A model generated the notes under the pieces. That model was not told where the DNA came from and searched no databases. It was given only the letters and a program-made list of their open reading frames with translations. A stretch of 6,576 bases of DNA from Romboutsia sp. 13368 (GTDB lineage Bacteria > Bacillota > Clostridia > Peptostreptococcales > Peptostreptococcaceae), in assembly GCF_018336475.1 (NCBI RefSeq), contig NZ_CP048741.1:32127-38702 (forward strand). Direction: 5' to 3'. This document shows, piece after piece, positions 6,513 through 6,576 of the stretch. Position numbers and translations under genes: made by a program. Every line of letters starts with the position of its first letter. Within the stretch, counting starts at the first letter, position 1.

Positions 6513-6576
6513 ATTTTACAATAAACTTAATTTTAATATCTAGTAATTTTGGTAATATGTTGAATGTACAATTGAA

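Noticed and set aside
6558..6564. TGTTGAA resembling a Spo0A box, and TGTACAAT (6565-6572) resembling a sigma-E -10
   Set aside because: Each has mismatches, no partner element is visible, and the window ends before any downstream gene could give context. The stretch 6513-6576 shows nothing else I can support.
1..6576. CRISPR arrays, tRNA or rRNA genes, insertion sequences, defence or toxin-antitoxin genes
   Set aside because: No spaced direct repeats, cloverleaf-forming sequences, transposase motifs or such gene families were seen. The window is almost fully occupied by the genes listed.

Overview
The window is AT-rich bacterial DNA with strong ATA (Ile) and AGA (Arg) codon preference. It carries a clear sporulation gene (spoVT), a Gram-positive lipoprotein foldase and type IV prepilin peptidases. 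Together these point to a spore-forming member of the Clostridia. The gene content and order suggest the Peptostreptococcaceae (Clostridioides difficile and relatives), where, from memory, a type IV pilus cluster with two prepilin peptidases lies next to this housekeeping block. That placement is inference and was not searched. All genes are on the + strand.

Layout. Positions 1-79 hold the last codons of a gene whose C-terminus looks like a type IV prepilin peptidase. Its intrinsic terminator (56-95) is built from its own final codons. After a short AT-rich gap comes a perfect 18-bp inverted repeat (182-220) that touches the start codon of a second, short prepilin peptidase (221-838). That gene runs closely into pth (peptidyl-tRNA hydrolase, 850-1410), mfd (transcription-repair coupling factor, 1428-4823) and a prsA-type parvulin lipoprotein gene (4842-5846). 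The gaps are 11, 17 and 18 nt and no terminator is visible inside the run, so these four genes probably form one transcription unit, ending at a strong terminator (5849-5883). spoVT (5946-6485) follows as a separate unit with a forespore-type promoter candidate and its own terminator (6488-6512). The last 64 bases contain no recognisable gene.

How the genes relate. Pth and Mfd are housekeeping functions (recycling of stalled peptidyl-tRNA; clearing RNA polymerase stalled at DNA lesions). PrsA is an extracellular folding factor anchored to the membrane. The prepilin peptidases mature type IV pilins at the membrane. SpoVT is a late forespore transcription regulator. The pth-mfd-spoVT order recalls the B. 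subtilis spoVC-fin-mfd-spoVT region, but here fin is missing between pth and mfd, and prsA sits between mfd and spoVT.

I found no convincing undescribed system. The most interesting points are the perfect hairpin abutting a start codon without a Shine-Dalgarno sequence, the tandem prepilin peptidases of which the second lacks the N-terminal (methylase-type) domain, the terminator embedded in coding sequence, and the forespore promoter candidate packed against the prsA terminator.
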